A DNA stretch of 64,000 bases from Geodermatophilus bullaregiensis (GTDB taxonomy: Bacteria > Actinomycetota > Actinomycetes > Mycobacteriales > Geodermatophilaceae), in the NCBI RefSeq assembly GCF_016907675.1, contig NZ_JAFBCJ010000001.1:3286001-3350000 (forward strand). The letters are read 5' to 3'. Positions within the stretch are counted from its first letter, which is position 1; each line of letters begins with the position of its first letter. Both the position numbers and the translations under genes were made by a program. The notes beneath the pieces are model-generated. The model ran no database searches. It had not been told where the DNA came from and saw only the letters and a program-made list of their open reading frames with translations. Shown here in pieces: positions 27,783-36,061 of the stretch.

Positions 27783-29428
27783 GCCCGGCCCTCCGGGACG
27801 GTGGGCGGGTCGGTCACCCGGGGCGCGTCCGGCACGGTCGGGGCCGCCGGGTCGACGGGTGCCCACCGCCGCCGGCGCGGGGTCCAGAGCACCAGGCCGA
27901 CGGCGAGCACGAGCAGCGCGGCGGCGACGGTGAAACCCAGCCAGCCGATCGGCGGCAGCGCGATGCCGAGGGCGCCGCCGACCACCCAGGCCAGCTGCAG
28001 CACCGTCTCCGACCGCGCGAACGCCGAGGCGCGCAGGCTCTCGGGCACCTCGCGCTGGACGATCGCGTCGAGGGACACCTTGCCCAGCGCGTTGGCGACC
28101 GCCGCGACACCGGCGACCGCGGCCGCCGTCGCCAGGCCGGAGAACACCGCCGCCAGCACGGTGACCACCGCGGCGGCCCCGGCCGACCAGACGACCACCC
28201 GGTCGGGGTCGGCGGCGTGCAGCCGCGAGCCGATGCCGGTGCCCAGCACGCTGCCGGCGCCGGCCGCCCCGGCGATCGCGCCGAGGGCGAGGGTGGCATC
28301 CCACGCGTCGGCGACGGTGGCCTGCACGAGGAACGCGCAGAAGATGGTGAGGAACCCGCCCAGCCCGCGCAGCGCCGCGGTGGCCCGCAGCGCCAGGACG
28401 ACGTGCGGGTTGACCGTGCGGCGCCGGCGACCGGACCGCGGGTCCGGGCCGGTGCTCAGCACGTCGGCCGGCTGCTCGCCGGTGGGGACGTCGACGTGGC
28501 GGGGCAGCCGGACCGCCATGACCCCGGTGACGGCGAAGACGGCGGCCGTGGCCCACAGCAGGGGCGCGAAGCCGGCCAGCGCGGCCAGCCCGGCGCCGAC
28601 GCCGCCGAAGACCCCCGCGGTGACCAGGCCGAACACCGACAGGCGGGCGTTGGCCGAGGTCAGCGACATCGCGCGGGGCAGCACCCTCGGGACCACCGCG
28701 GCGCGCAGCACGTTGTGCCCCTTGGACAGCACCAGCACCCCGAGCGCCGCCGGGTAGAGCCACCAGTCGTCGAAGTGGGCGGCCATCGTCAGCGCCAGGG
28801 CCACCCGGCCGAACGACGCCGCGCCCAGGGCCCACCGCCGCCCGCGCTGCGGCCGGTCGAGCAGCGGGCCGATGACCGGCGCCACCACCGCGAACGGCGC
28901 CATGGTGACCAGCAGGTACAGCGCCACGTTGCCGCGCTGGGCGTCGGTGGTGGCGGCGAAGAACAGGGTGCCGGCCAGCGAGACGGCGACCATCGCGTCG
29001 CCGGCCATGTGCAGGGCGTTGACCCACAGCAGGTGGGTCAGTCCGCTCTCCCCCGCGCCGTCGGCCCGGCTGGCCGCCCGCACGCGGGCGACGGCGGCAC
29101 CGGTCAGCTCCCGGGTGCGCGCGACGGCGACCCGGGTGACGGTCGCCTTGGGCGCAGGCCGGGGGGCTGCCGGCGGCGGTGCTGCCGGCGGGAGCGCGGG
29201 GGGCGGGACCTGGTACGCCGGTGGTGCGGGGGCCGTAGGGGGGCCCTGGTACGGCGGCCGGCCCGGGGGAGCGGTGGCCATCGGTCGGGTGCCCGGCCGC
29301 GGCTCCGCCGCAGGCAGGCCGAGCGGGGTGGTGTCCACGCGGTCGGGCGAGCCGGGGTCCGGCTGCGGCGGCACCGGGCGGCGGCGCAGCAGACCCCGGG
29401 AGGACCCGGGCGGACGCGAGGACGGCAC
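27779..29428 (-). CDS. MFS-like transporter with long Pro-rich N-terminus
   Basis: 549 residues. About 110 residues of Pro/Ala-rich, presumably disordered cytosolic sequence precede twelve predicted membrane segments beginning at HLLWVNALHMAGDAMVAVSL (about 130). There is a hydrophilic loop near residue 315-340 (RRRRTVN). It is like Rv0876c in size and context; substrate unknown. Coupled to the downstream DUF2771 lipoprotein. Divergent from DUF3027 (126 bp). Confidence 0.75.
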   Translation of the reverse strand: MPSSRPPGSSRGLLRRRPVPPQPDPGSPDRVDTTPLGLPAAEPRPGTRPMATAPPGRPPYQGPPTAPAPPAYQVPPPALPPAAPPPAAPRPAPKATVTRVAVARTRELTGAAVARVRAASRADGAGESGLTHLLWVNALHMAGDAMVAVSLAGTLFFAATTDAQRGNVALYLLVTMAPFAVVAPVIGPLLDRPQRGRRWALGAASFGRVALALTMAAHFDDWWLYPAALGVLVLSKGHNVLRAAVVPRVLPRAMSLTSANARLSVFGLVTAGVFGGVGAGLAALAGFAPLLWATAAVFAVTGVMAVRLPRHVDVPTGEQPADVLSTGPDPRSGRRRRTVNPHVVLALRATAALRGLGGFLTIFCAFLVQATVADAWDATLALGAIAGAAGAGSVLGTGIGSRLHAADPDRVVVWSAGAAAVVTVLAAVFSGLATAAAVAGVAAVANALGKVSLDAIVQREVPESLRASAFARSETVLQLAWVVGGALGIALPPIGWLGFTVAAALLVLAVGLVLWTPRRRRWAPVDPAAPTVPDAPRVTDPPTVPEGRA

Positions 29429-29554
29429 GTGTCCATGGTGCCGTACCTCCCTGAGCAGGAGCTGGGACCGCGACCGGCGTCACCGGGACGAGCGCGTGAC
29501 CGCCGCGCCCCCCGCGACCTCCTCCCCGGGAGGGGCATCGGCGACAATGGCGGC

Positions 29555-30349
29555 GTGCACCCCGACTCCGCCGACGGCGACCCGCTGACCGCGGCGGTCG
29601 ACCTGGCCCGCGCCGCGGCCGAGGAGACCGCCGGTGACCCCACGCTGGTCGGTGGGCACCTCGGCGCCACACCCGAGCCGCTCGGCGACCCGGCCGGGGG
29701 GGTGCCGCCCGGCGCGCTCGGCCAGGTGCTCACCCACTCCTTCGCCAGCCGCCAGCCCGGCTACGTCGGCTGGCACTGGGCGGTCACCCTCGCCCGCGTC
29801 CCGGACGGCGACGAGGTCACCGTCGACGAGGTCGTGCTGCTGCCCGGTGACGCCGCGCTGCTGGCGCCGGCCTGGGTGCCCTGGCACGAGCGGCTGCGCC
29901 CCGGCGACCTCTCCGTGGGCGACGTGCTGCCCGCCACCGAGGACGACCCGCGCCTGGTGCCCTCCTACACCACCGAGGACGACGCCGCGGCCGACCCGGA
30001 GGCGCAGGCGCTGGCCACCGAGCTCGGCCTGGGTCGCGAGCGGGTGATGTCCCGCGAGGGGCGCAGCACCGCGGCCGCCCGCTGGCTGGCCGGCGAGTTC
30101 GGCCCGCGCGCCGCCATGGCCCGCCAGGCCCCGGGCCCCTGCGGCACCTGCGGGTTCTTCCTGCCGCTGGCCGGCTCCCTGCGCGGGCTGCTGGGCGCCT
30201 GCGGCAACGAGTACGCGCCCGCCGACGGCCGCGTCGTCGCCGTCGACTACGGCTGCGGCGCGCACAGCCAGGCGACCCTCGCCGCCGGCGAGCCCGCCGA
30301 GGTGGTGACGTCGGCCCGCTACGACACCGCGGACTTCGACGTCCTCTAG
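29555..30349 (+). CDS. DUF3027 family protein
   Basis: 264 residues. It contains the family's Trp/Tyr-rich block RQPGYVGWHWAVTLARV (about 67) and WVPWHERLRPGDL (about 110), then a Cys cluster: GPCGTCGFFLPLAGSL, LGACGNEYAPADGRVV and YGCGAHS (about 193-235), suggesting a metal site. Actinobacteria-specific, function unknown, Rv0877-like. GTG at 29555 has GACAAT 6 nt upstream (29543-29548). Its TAG overlaps the TAG of convergent DUF2530 (CTAG). Confidence 0.82.
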   Translation: MHPDSADGDPLTAAVDLARAAAEETAGDPTLVGGHLGATPEPLGDPAGGVPPGALGQVLTHSFASRQPGYVGWHWAVTLARVPDGDEVTVDEVVLLPGDAALLAPAWVPWHERLRPGDLSVGDVLPATEDDPRLVPSYTTEDDAAADPEAQALATELGLGRERVMSREGRSTAAARWLAGEFGPRAAMARQAPGPCGTCGFFLPLAGSLRGLLGACGNEYAPADGRVVAVDYGCGAHSQATLAAGEPAEVVTSARYDTADFDVL

Positions 30350-30639
30350 GTGACCGGCCCGGAACGGCCCCTCCGCGGGGTCCCGCCGCGAGCGTGCGAG
30401 CGGTGGGAGGCGGAGGGGTCCTTCTGCCGCTGCCAGCGCATGATGGCCAGCCCCAGGAACGGCAGCACGATGCCGGCCACGCAGGTCCACGTCCACACCG
30501 GCTCCAGCCGGTCGCCGAGCAGCAGCACGACGACCAGGGCGAGGACCCACAGCGCCGTCCCGGTCAGCACCACGCGGGTGGTGTCGACGCGCAGCGGGGG
30601 AGGCGCCTGCTTGGGCGGGCTCGGCTCGGGGCGGGGCAC
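30346..30639 (-). CDS. DUF2530 two-TM protein
   Basis: 97 residues. PLRVDTTRVVLTGTALWVLALVVVLLL and a second TM GIVLPFLGLAIMRWQRQ match DUF2530, a small actinobacterial membrane protein (Rv0879c-like) next to a MarR gene. The last 25 residues (KDPSASHRSHARGG and beyond) are encoded by hairpin element copy 3 and are unlike the family. GTG 30639 has TAGGGT 6 nt upstream (30646-30651), a leaderless pattern. Function unknown. Confidence 0.8.
   Translation of the reverse strand: MPRPEPSPPKQAPPPLRVDTTRVVLTGTALWVLALVVVLLLGDRLEPVWTWTCVAGIVLPFLGLAIMRWQRQKDPSASHRSHARGGTPRRGRSGPVT
30361..30427 (+). repeat. GAGC-GCGA hairpin element, copy 3 (inside DUF2530 3' end)
   Basis: P1 is CCCCTCCGC (30368-30376)/GCGGAGGGG (30410-30418). 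P2 is CCCGCCGC (30382-30389)/GCGGTGGG (30400-30407). Loop GAGCGTGCGA (30390-30399). 5' flank GGAACGG and 3' flank TCCTTC are kept. It lies 12 nt after the DUF3027 stop, sense to it, and within the coding frame of DUF2530 on the other strand. Confidence 0.8.
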
Positions 30640-30745
30640 GCGGCGACCCTAGGCCCCGCGGCGCCCGGACCCGCGGGGAGGCGGACGGGCGGTGTGGCAC
30701 GCTGTCGCCGCTCACCGCCCGGCAGCAGCGTCCGCAGGAGCCCCC

Positions 30746-32278
30746 ATGCCCGAGAAGTCCCGTCCCCCCGCCGGCGCGAGTGCCGCCGGCCACGTCGGTG
30801 ACACGCCGGCCGACGTCGCCGCCGGTGCGTCCCGGCCCCGGCGCAGCGAGGGCCCGAGGATCCGGCCGCGCAACGGCCTGGACCGGTACTTCTCGATCGG
30901 CGCGCGACGCAGCACCGTGGGCCGCGAGGTCCGGGGCGGGCTGACCACCTTCTTCACGATGGCCTACATCGTGGTGCTCAACCCGATCATCCTGTCCGGC
31001 GCCGACATCACCGGCGCCACGCTGCCCTTCGGTGCGATCGCGGCGGTCACCGCGCTGGTCGCCGGTGTGCTCACGATCCTCATGGGCGTCGTCGGCCGGT
31101 ACCCCTTCGCGCTGGCCGCGGGCCTGGGCATCAACGCCATCGTCGCCGTCTTCGCCGCCACCCAGCTGGCCTGGCCGGAGATCATGGGCCTGATCGTGGT
31201 CGAGGGCCTGCTGATCACCGTGCTGGTGCTGACCGGGTTCCGGAAGGCGGTGTTCGAGGCCATCCCGCCGCAGCTGAAGACGGCGATCGCGGTCGGCATC
31301 GGCTTCTTCCTCACGATCATCGGCCTGGCCGACGCCGGGGTGATCCGCCCGGGCACGCCGCTGATCAGCTTCGGCGTCGGCGGCCAGCTCGCCGGGTGGC
31401 CGCTGCTGGTCTTCGTCGTCGGGCTGCTGCTGACCGCCGTCCTCGTCGTCCGCCGGGTGCGCGGCGCGCTGCTCGTCGGCATCGTCGCCTCGACGGTGCT
31501 GGCGATCGTCGTGGAGGCCGTGGCCTCCATCGGGCCGCGGATCGGTCCCGACGGCAGCGAGGCCAACCCGCGCGGCTGGGCGCTGCAGGTGCCCAGCCTG
31601 CCCAGCGAGGTCGTCAGCGCCCCGGACCTCTCGCTGGTCGGGCAGTTCTCGCTGTTCGGCGGGTTCGAGCGGATCGGCGTCGTCGCCGCGCTGCTCGTCG
31701 TCTTCTCGATCATGATCGCCGACTTCTTCGACACGGTCGGCACGGTCACCGCCGTCGGCGCCGAGGGCGACCTGCTCGACGAGCGCCGCAACCTGCCGGG
31801 GTCCCAGCCGGTGCTGCTGGTCGACTCCGTGGCCGCGGCCGCCGGTGGCGCGGCCGGCGTCTCGTCGAACACCACCTACATCGAGAGCGCCTCCGGGGTG
31901 GCCGACGGCGCCCGGACCGGGCTGGCCAGCGTCGTCACCGGCGTGCTGTTCCTGCTGGCGATGTTCTTCACCCCGCTGGTGCAGGTGGTCCCCTCGGAGG
32001 CGGCCGCCCCGGCGCTGGTGGTCGTCGGCGCGCTGATGATCAGCCAGATCCGCACCCTCGAGTGGGACGACATGTCCCTGGTCATCCCGGCGTTCCTGAC
32101 CATCGCGCTCATGCCGTTCACCTACTCGATCACCAACGGCATCGGCGCCGGCGTGGTCAGCTACGTCCTGCTGCGGACGGCGGTCGGCCGGGGGCGGGAG
32201 GTGCACCCGCTGATGTGGGTCATCGCCGCCGCCTTCGTCGTGTACTTCGCCCTGGAGCCGCTGCAGCAGCTGTTCTGA
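30746..32278 (+). CDS. NCS2/AzgA-type purine permease
   Basis: 510 residues, 12-14 TM. A 50-residue basic cytosolic tail is followed by GGLTTFFTMAYIVVLNPIIL, then NTTYIESASGVADGARTGLA, both hallmarks of the AzgA (adenine/guanine/hypoxanthine) branch of NCS2 permeases. FFDTVGTVTAVGAEG carries the conserved acidic residues of the transport site. Proton-coupled uptake of purine bases is expected. Good SD AGGAG (30736-30740), 5 nt before the ATG. Monocistronic. Confidence 0.9.
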   Translation: MPEKSRPPAGASAAGHVGDTPADVAAGASRPRRSEGPRIRPRNGLDRYFSIGARRSTVGREVRGGLTTFFTMAYIVVLNPIILSGADITGATLPFGAIAAVTALVAGVLTILMGVVGRYPFALAAGLGINAIVAVFAATQLAWPEIMGLIVVEGLLITVLVLTGFRKAVFEAIPPQLKTAIAVGIGFFLTIIGLADAGVIRPGTPLISFGVGGQLAGWPLLVFVVGLLLTAVLVVRRVRGALLVGIVASTVLAIVVEAVASIGPRIGPDGSEANPRGWALQVPSLPSEVVSAPDLSLVGQFSLFGGFERIGVVAALLVVFSIMIADFFDTVGTVTAVGAEGDLLDERRNLPGSQPVLLVDSVAAAAGGAAGVSSNTTYIESASGVADGARTGLASVVTGVLFLLAMFFTPLVQVVPSEAAAPALVVVGALMISQIRTLEWDDMSLVIPAFLTIALMPFTYSITNGIGAGVVSYVLLRTAVGRGREVHPLMWVIAAAFVVYFALEPLQQLF

Positions 32279-32298
32279 GCCCCGCTAAGGGTCGCAGG

Positions 32299-32310
32299 TA
32301 GGCTCTGGCC
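32299..32310 (+). promoter_or_regulatory. -10 element TAGGCT for the marR-MFS operon
   Basis: TAGGCT (32299-32304) is followed by 6 nt and the GTG start at 32311, with no Shine-Dalgarno. Likely leaderless transcription. Confidence 0.5.
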
Positions 32311-32745
32311 GTGACCCGGTCGACGCTGGACACCGCGGCGCTGGCCCACGACCTGCGACTGGCCGTCATGCGGTTCTCCCGGCGGCTGCGCAACCAGCGG
32401 GTCGACACCACGGTCACCCTGACCCACCTCGCGGCGCTGTCGACGCTCAAGCGGCACGGCGCGATGAGCCCGGGGGAGCTGGCCACCCACGAGCGGGTGC
32501 AGCCGCCGTCGATGACCCGCGTCGTCGTCGCGCTCGAGGGGATGGGGCTGGTCACCCGCAGCCCGCACCCCACCGACGGCCGCCAGGTGGTCATCGACCT
32601 GACGCCGGCCGCCGACGACCTGCTCACCGAGGAGGCGCGGGCCCGCGAGGCGTGGCTGTCCGGGCAGCTGCACCGGCTCACCGCCGAGCAGCGCGCGACC
32701 CTGCGCGAGGCCGCGCTGATCATGGAGGACCTCGCCGGTGGGTGA
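32311..32745 (+). CDS. MarR-family transcriptional regulator
   Basis: 144 residues. Winged-helix MarR fold: LTHLAALSTLKRHGAMSPGELATHERVQPPSMTRVVVALE is split over about residues 36-76 (HTH), then the wing GLVTRSPHPTDGRQVVIDLT. Rv0880-like. It is translationally coupled to the following MFS gene (GTGA overlap 32742-32745), which is probably its target and effector pump. Ligand unknown. Confidence 0.9.
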   Translation: MTRSTLDTAALAHDLRLAVMRFSRRLRNQRVDTTVTLTHLAALSTLKRHGAMSPGELATHERVQPPSMTRVVVALEGMGLVTRSPHPTDGRQVVIDLTPAADDLLTEEARAREAWLSGQLHRLTAEQRATLREAALIMEDLAGG

Positions 32746-34013
32746 CGTCGACGGCCGCTGAGACGACCCCCGCGACGACCTCGCCGGCGCCCGGCCGGGG
32801 GTCCTTCCGGTCGCTGCGGGTGCACAACTTCCGGCTCTACGCCTCGGCCAACCTGGTCAGCCTGACCGGCACGTGGATGCAGCGCATCGGCCAGGACTGG
32901 CTGGTGCTGCAGCTCTCCGGCGACAGCGGGGTGGCCATCGGCCTGGTCACCGCGCTGCAGTTCGGCCCGACGCTGCTGCTGAGCATGTACGGCGGGGTGC
33001 TCGCCGACCGCTACGACAAGCGCCGGGTCCTCGTCGTCACGCAGGTGCTCATGGGGCTGCTGGCCCTGGTGCTCGGCACCCTGGTGGTCACCGGCGCCAT
33101 CGCGCTCTGGCACGTGTTCCTGCTGGCCGGCTCGCTCGGGTCGGTGACGGCGATCGACGCCCCGGTGCGCCAGGCGTTCGTCTCGGAGATGGTCGGCGGC
33201 GACCTGCTGGCCAACGCCGTCGGTCTGAACTCGACGATCTTCAACGGCGCCCGGCTGGTCGGCCCGTCGCTGGCCGGGCTGCTCATCGGCGCCTCCGGCG
33301 GCGACACCGCGCCGGCGTTCTTCGTCAACGCGGCCAGCTTCGTGTTCACCATCGGGGCGCTGTCGCTCATGCGGCCGGAGGAGCTGCGCCGCAGCACCCC
33401 GGTGGCGCGCGGCCGCGGCCAGCTGCGGGCGGGCCTGGCCTACACCTGGTCGCACCCCGACCTGGTGCTGGCGATGGTGCTGGCCTTCGTCATCGGGACC
33501 TTCGGGTTCAACTACCAGGTGACCATCGCGCTCATGGCCCGCGAGGTCTTCGACCTGGGGGCGGAGGCCTTCGGCCTGCTGTCGACGACGTTCGCCGTCG
33601 GCTCGCTCACCGGCGCGTTCCTGTCCACCCGGCGCAGTTCCCGGCCGCGGCAGCGCTTCCTCGTCGGGTCCGCGGTGGTCTTCGGGCTGCTGACGATCGC
33701 CTGCGGGCTGGCGCCCGGCTACGCCTCGTTCGCCGTCCTGCTGGTGCCCGCCGGCGCGGCCGCACTGGTGTTCAGCGTGGCCAACAACAGCTTCGTGCAG
33801 CTCGGCGCCGACCCGCAGGTGCGCGGGCGGGTCATGGCGCTGTACTTCACGTGCTTCATGGGCGGCACGCCGCTCGGGGCGCCGCTGATCGGCTGGGTGT
33901 CCGAGCACCTCGGTGCCCCGTGGGGGTTCATCCTCGGCGGGGGCGTCGTGGTGGTCGCCGGCCTCGGCGCCGGGCTGGTCCTGGCCCGCCGCCGTCCGGC
34001 GCCGGCCGGCTGA
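32742..34013 (+). CDS. MFS efflux transporter
   Basis: 423 residues with about twelve TM segments. ASANLVSLTGTWMQRIGQDWLV at the start and GGVLADRYDKRRVLVVTQ (motif A) around residue 85 place it in the EntS/MefA-like drug-exporter branch (MFS_3). Coupled to the MarR gene, which suggests inducible export of a small toxic or phenolic compound. GTG at 32742. Confidence 0.87.
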   Translation: MTSTAAETTPATTSPAPGRGSFRSLRVHNFRLYASANLVSLTGTWMQRIGQDWLVLQLSGDSGVAIGLVTALQFGPTLLLSMYGGVLADRYDKRRVLVVTQVLMGLLALVLGTLVVTGAIALWHVFLLAGSLGSVTAIDAPVRQAFVSEMVGGDLLANAVGLNSTIFNGARLVGPSLAGLLIGASGGDTAPAFFVNAASFVFTIGALSLMRPEELRRSTPVARGRGQLRAGLAYTWSHPDLVLAMVLAFVIGTFGFNYQVTIALMAREVFDLGAEAFGLLSTTFAVGSLTGAFLSTRRSSRPRQRFLVGSAVVFGLLTIACGLAPGYASFAVLLVPAGAAALVFSVANNSFVQLGADPQVRGRVMALYFTCFMGGTPLGAPLIGWVSEHLGAPWGFILGGGVVVVAGLGAGLVLARRRPAPAG

Positions 34014-34083
34014 GCTGCTCCCCTGGCGGGCGGCGGCGCGCCGTCGTACCGTCGCGTCCACCGTCCTCTCAGGTCGGAGCGCG

Positions 34084-34503
34084 ATGACCGAGGCCCTGCT
34101 GCACCTCCTCGCGATCACCGGCCTGCTCGTGGGCAGCTTCGCCGCGATGGGCCTGGCCTTCCGCCTCTTCTCCGGCCAGCTCCGGCTCGACCTGCGGGCC
34201 CGCCGGACCGCGCACCGGCGGGCGCGCGGCCTCGAGCCGCCGCCCGAGCCGGTGCACCGCCCCGTCGAGCAGGTGGCCGCCGACCTGCGCCGGCTGGCCC
34301 GTCAGCTCGACCGGGTGCCGGCCGGCTCGCCGCAGGTGCGCCGGCGCGGTTTCCAGGCCGCCTACGACGACGTCCTCGTCGAGGCGGCCGCGCAGTTCGC
34401 CGTCCCGAACACGCTGGCCACGCTGCCGCCCGGTTTCCCGCGCGAGGTCGAGCGGCTGCGGGTGGAGACCGCGCTGGCCGAGGCCGGCCTGTCGGTCCGC
34501 TGA
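34084..34503 (+). CDS. Single-TM protein of unknown function
   Basis: 139 residues. One TM at about 5-28 (LLAITGLLVGSFAAMGLAF) is followed by a basic region and a helical cytosolic domain with PVEQVAADLRRLARQLDRVP and RGFQAAYDDVLVEAAAQF. Its stop lies in a CTGA overlap with the ThpR gene. No family recognised, but it is well conserved in style with actinobacterial 'hypothetical' membrane proteins. Confidence 0.7.
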   Translation: MTEALLHLLAITGLLVGSFAAMGLAFRLFSGQLRLDLRARRTAHRRARGLEPPPEPVHRPVEQVAADLRRLARQLDRVPAGSPQVRRRGFQAAYDDVLVEAAAQFAVPNTLATLPPGFPREVERLRVETALAEAGLSVR

Positions 34504-35057
34504 GCGAGCCGGCGGCGCTGCGGCTGTTCGTCTCAGTGGCCCCGCCGGCGCCGGCCCGCGACCACCTCGCCCGGGCGCTGGCACCGCTGCGCGGGAGCCC
34601 GGGGGAGCCGCGCTGGGGCGACCCGGCCCGCTGGCACCTCACCCTGCTGTTCCTGGGCGCCGTCCCACCCGCGCTGCTGCCCGACCTCAGCGCCGCCGTC
34701 GGGACCGCGGTGGCCGGCACGCCGGCGGCGACGCTGCGGCTGGCCGGGGCCGGCCGGTTCGGGTCCCGGCGCCGGCCCGCGGTGTGCTGGGCCGGGCTCG
34801 ACGGTGACGTCGGCGTCCTCACCGCACTGGCCGGCCGACTGGCCGCCGCCGCCCGCGCGCTCGGCCTGCCGGTCGAGGACCGGCCGTTCCGCCCGCACCT
34901 GACGCTGGGCCGCTGGCTCCCGCGTCGGCCGGCCGACGGCGACCTGCCCGACCGGCTGGCCGGCTACCGCGGGCCGGAGTGGCCGCTGCGAGAGGTCGCG
35001 CTGGTGCGCAGCACCGCCGGCCGGCACGAGCCGCTGGCCGCCTGGCCCGTCCCCTGA
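34500..35057 (+). CDS. thpR: RNA 2',3'-cyclic phosphodiesterase ThpR (2H superfamily)
   Basis: 185 residues if it starts at CTG 34500. 2H phosphoesterase with both catalytic HxTL motifs: ARWHLTLLFLG (about 42) and FRPHLTLGRWLP (about 131). It opens 2',3'-cyclic phosphates on RNA and can ligate 2'-5' ends. No ATG/GTG/TTG occurs in frame upstream. The next candidate, GTG 34536, would delete the first beta-strand (LRLFVSV), so the CTG overlapping the previous stop (CTGA, 34500-34503) is the best start. The start is unusual and is inference. Confidence 0.85.
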   Translation: MSEPAALRLFVSVAPPAPARDHLARALAPLRGSPGEPRWGDPARWHLTLLFLGAVPPALLPDLSAAVGTAVAGTPAATLRLAGAGRFGSRRRPAVCWAGLDGDVGVLTALAGRLAAAARALGLPVEDRPFRPHLTLGRWLPRRPADGDLPDRLAGYRGPEWPLREVALVRSTAGRHEPLAAWPVP

Positions 35058-35064
35058 CCCTGCC

Positions 35065-36033
35065 TCACCAGGCGTACTCCTCCGGCGCGGTGCGGTAGCC
35101 GGGGAAGACCTCGTCGAGCCGGTCGAGCTGGGCCTGCTCGAGGCGGACGTCGAGCGCGGCGAGCGAGCCCTCGAACTGCGCCATCGTGCGCGGCCCGACG
35201 ATCGGCGCCGTCACGCCGTCCTGGTGCAGCAGCCAGGCCAGCCCGACGTCGGCCGGGGCCAGGCCCCACTCGCGGCAGGCGTCCTCGTAGGCCTGCAGCG
35301 CCGGGCGGTGCCGCTCGATGCGCTCCCGGTTGCGTTCCAGGTGCCGCCGGTCGCCCTCCTCGTCGCCCAGGACGCCGGCCAGCAGGCCCTGGGCCAGGGG
35401 GCTCCACGGGACGACCCCGATGCCGTAGTGCCGTGCGGCCGGCAGCACCTCGAGCTCCACGTGCCGGGTGAGCAGGTTGTAGTGCGACTGCTCGCTGACC
35501 AGTCCGAGGAAGTGCCGGCGCGCGGCCGCCTCGTTGGCCGCGGCGAGCTGCCAGGCCGCGTGGTTCGACGACCCGACGTAGAGGACCTTGCCCTGGGCGA
35601 CGAGCGTCTCGCAGGCCTGCCAGATCTCGTCCCACGGCGTGGCCAGGTCGACGTGGTGGAACTGGTAGAGGTCGATCCAGTCGGTCTGCACGCGGCCCAG
35701 CGAGGCCTCGCACGCGCGCACGATGTTCCGCGCGGACAGGAACGTGTCGTTGGGCCAGTCGGACATGCCGCCGTAGACCTTGGTGGCGAGCACGGTGCGC
35801 TCGCGGCGCCCGTCGCCCTGCGCGAACCAGGTGCCGAGCACCTCCTCGGTGCGGCCCCTGCCGGCCTCGAAGCCGTAGACGTTGGCGGTGTCGAAGAAGT
35901 TGACGCCCTCGGCGTGCGCGCGGTCCATGACCGCGTGCGCGTCGGCCTCCTCGGTCTTCCAGCCGAAGTTCATGGTGCCCAGGCACAACCGTGAGACCGA
36001 CAGGCCGCTGCGGCCCAGGTGCGTGTACTCCAT
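35065..36033 (-). CDS. Aldo/keto reductase
   Basis: 322 residues, NADPH-dependent carbonyl reductase fold. Signature YTHLGRSGLSVSRLCLGTMNFG at the start; catalytic Asp/Tyr in FFDTANVYG (about 47-55); Lys in LATKVYGG (about 81); His in LYQFHHVD (about 123). YVGSSNHAAWQLA and IVGPRTMAQFEGSL (cofactor 2'-phosphate region) follow. It resembles the YeaE/Tas-like bacterial group. ATG 36033 is only 28 bp from the divergent thioesterase start; CAGGGT lies 8 nt upstream as a possible -10. A longer frame to 36186 crosses that gene and is not used. Confidence 0.9.
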   Translation of the reverse strand: MEYTHLGRSGLSVSRLCLGTMNFGWKTEEADAHAVMDRAHAEGVNFFDTANVYGFEAGRGRTEEVLGTWFAQGDGRRERTVLATKVYGGMSDWPNDTFLSARNIVRACEASLGRVQTDWIDLYQFHHVDLATPWDEIWQACETLVAQGKVLYVGSSNHAAWQLAAANEAAARRHFLGLVSEQSHYNLLTRHVELEVLPAARHYGIGVVPWSPLAQGLLAGVLGDEEGDRRHLERNRERIERHRPALQAYEDACREWGLAPADVGLAWLLHQDGVTAPIVGPRTMAQFEGSLAALDVRLEQAQLDRLDEVFPGYRTAPEEYAW

Positions 36034-36061
36034 GTCCAGGCACCCTGGCACCCTGTCGGCC

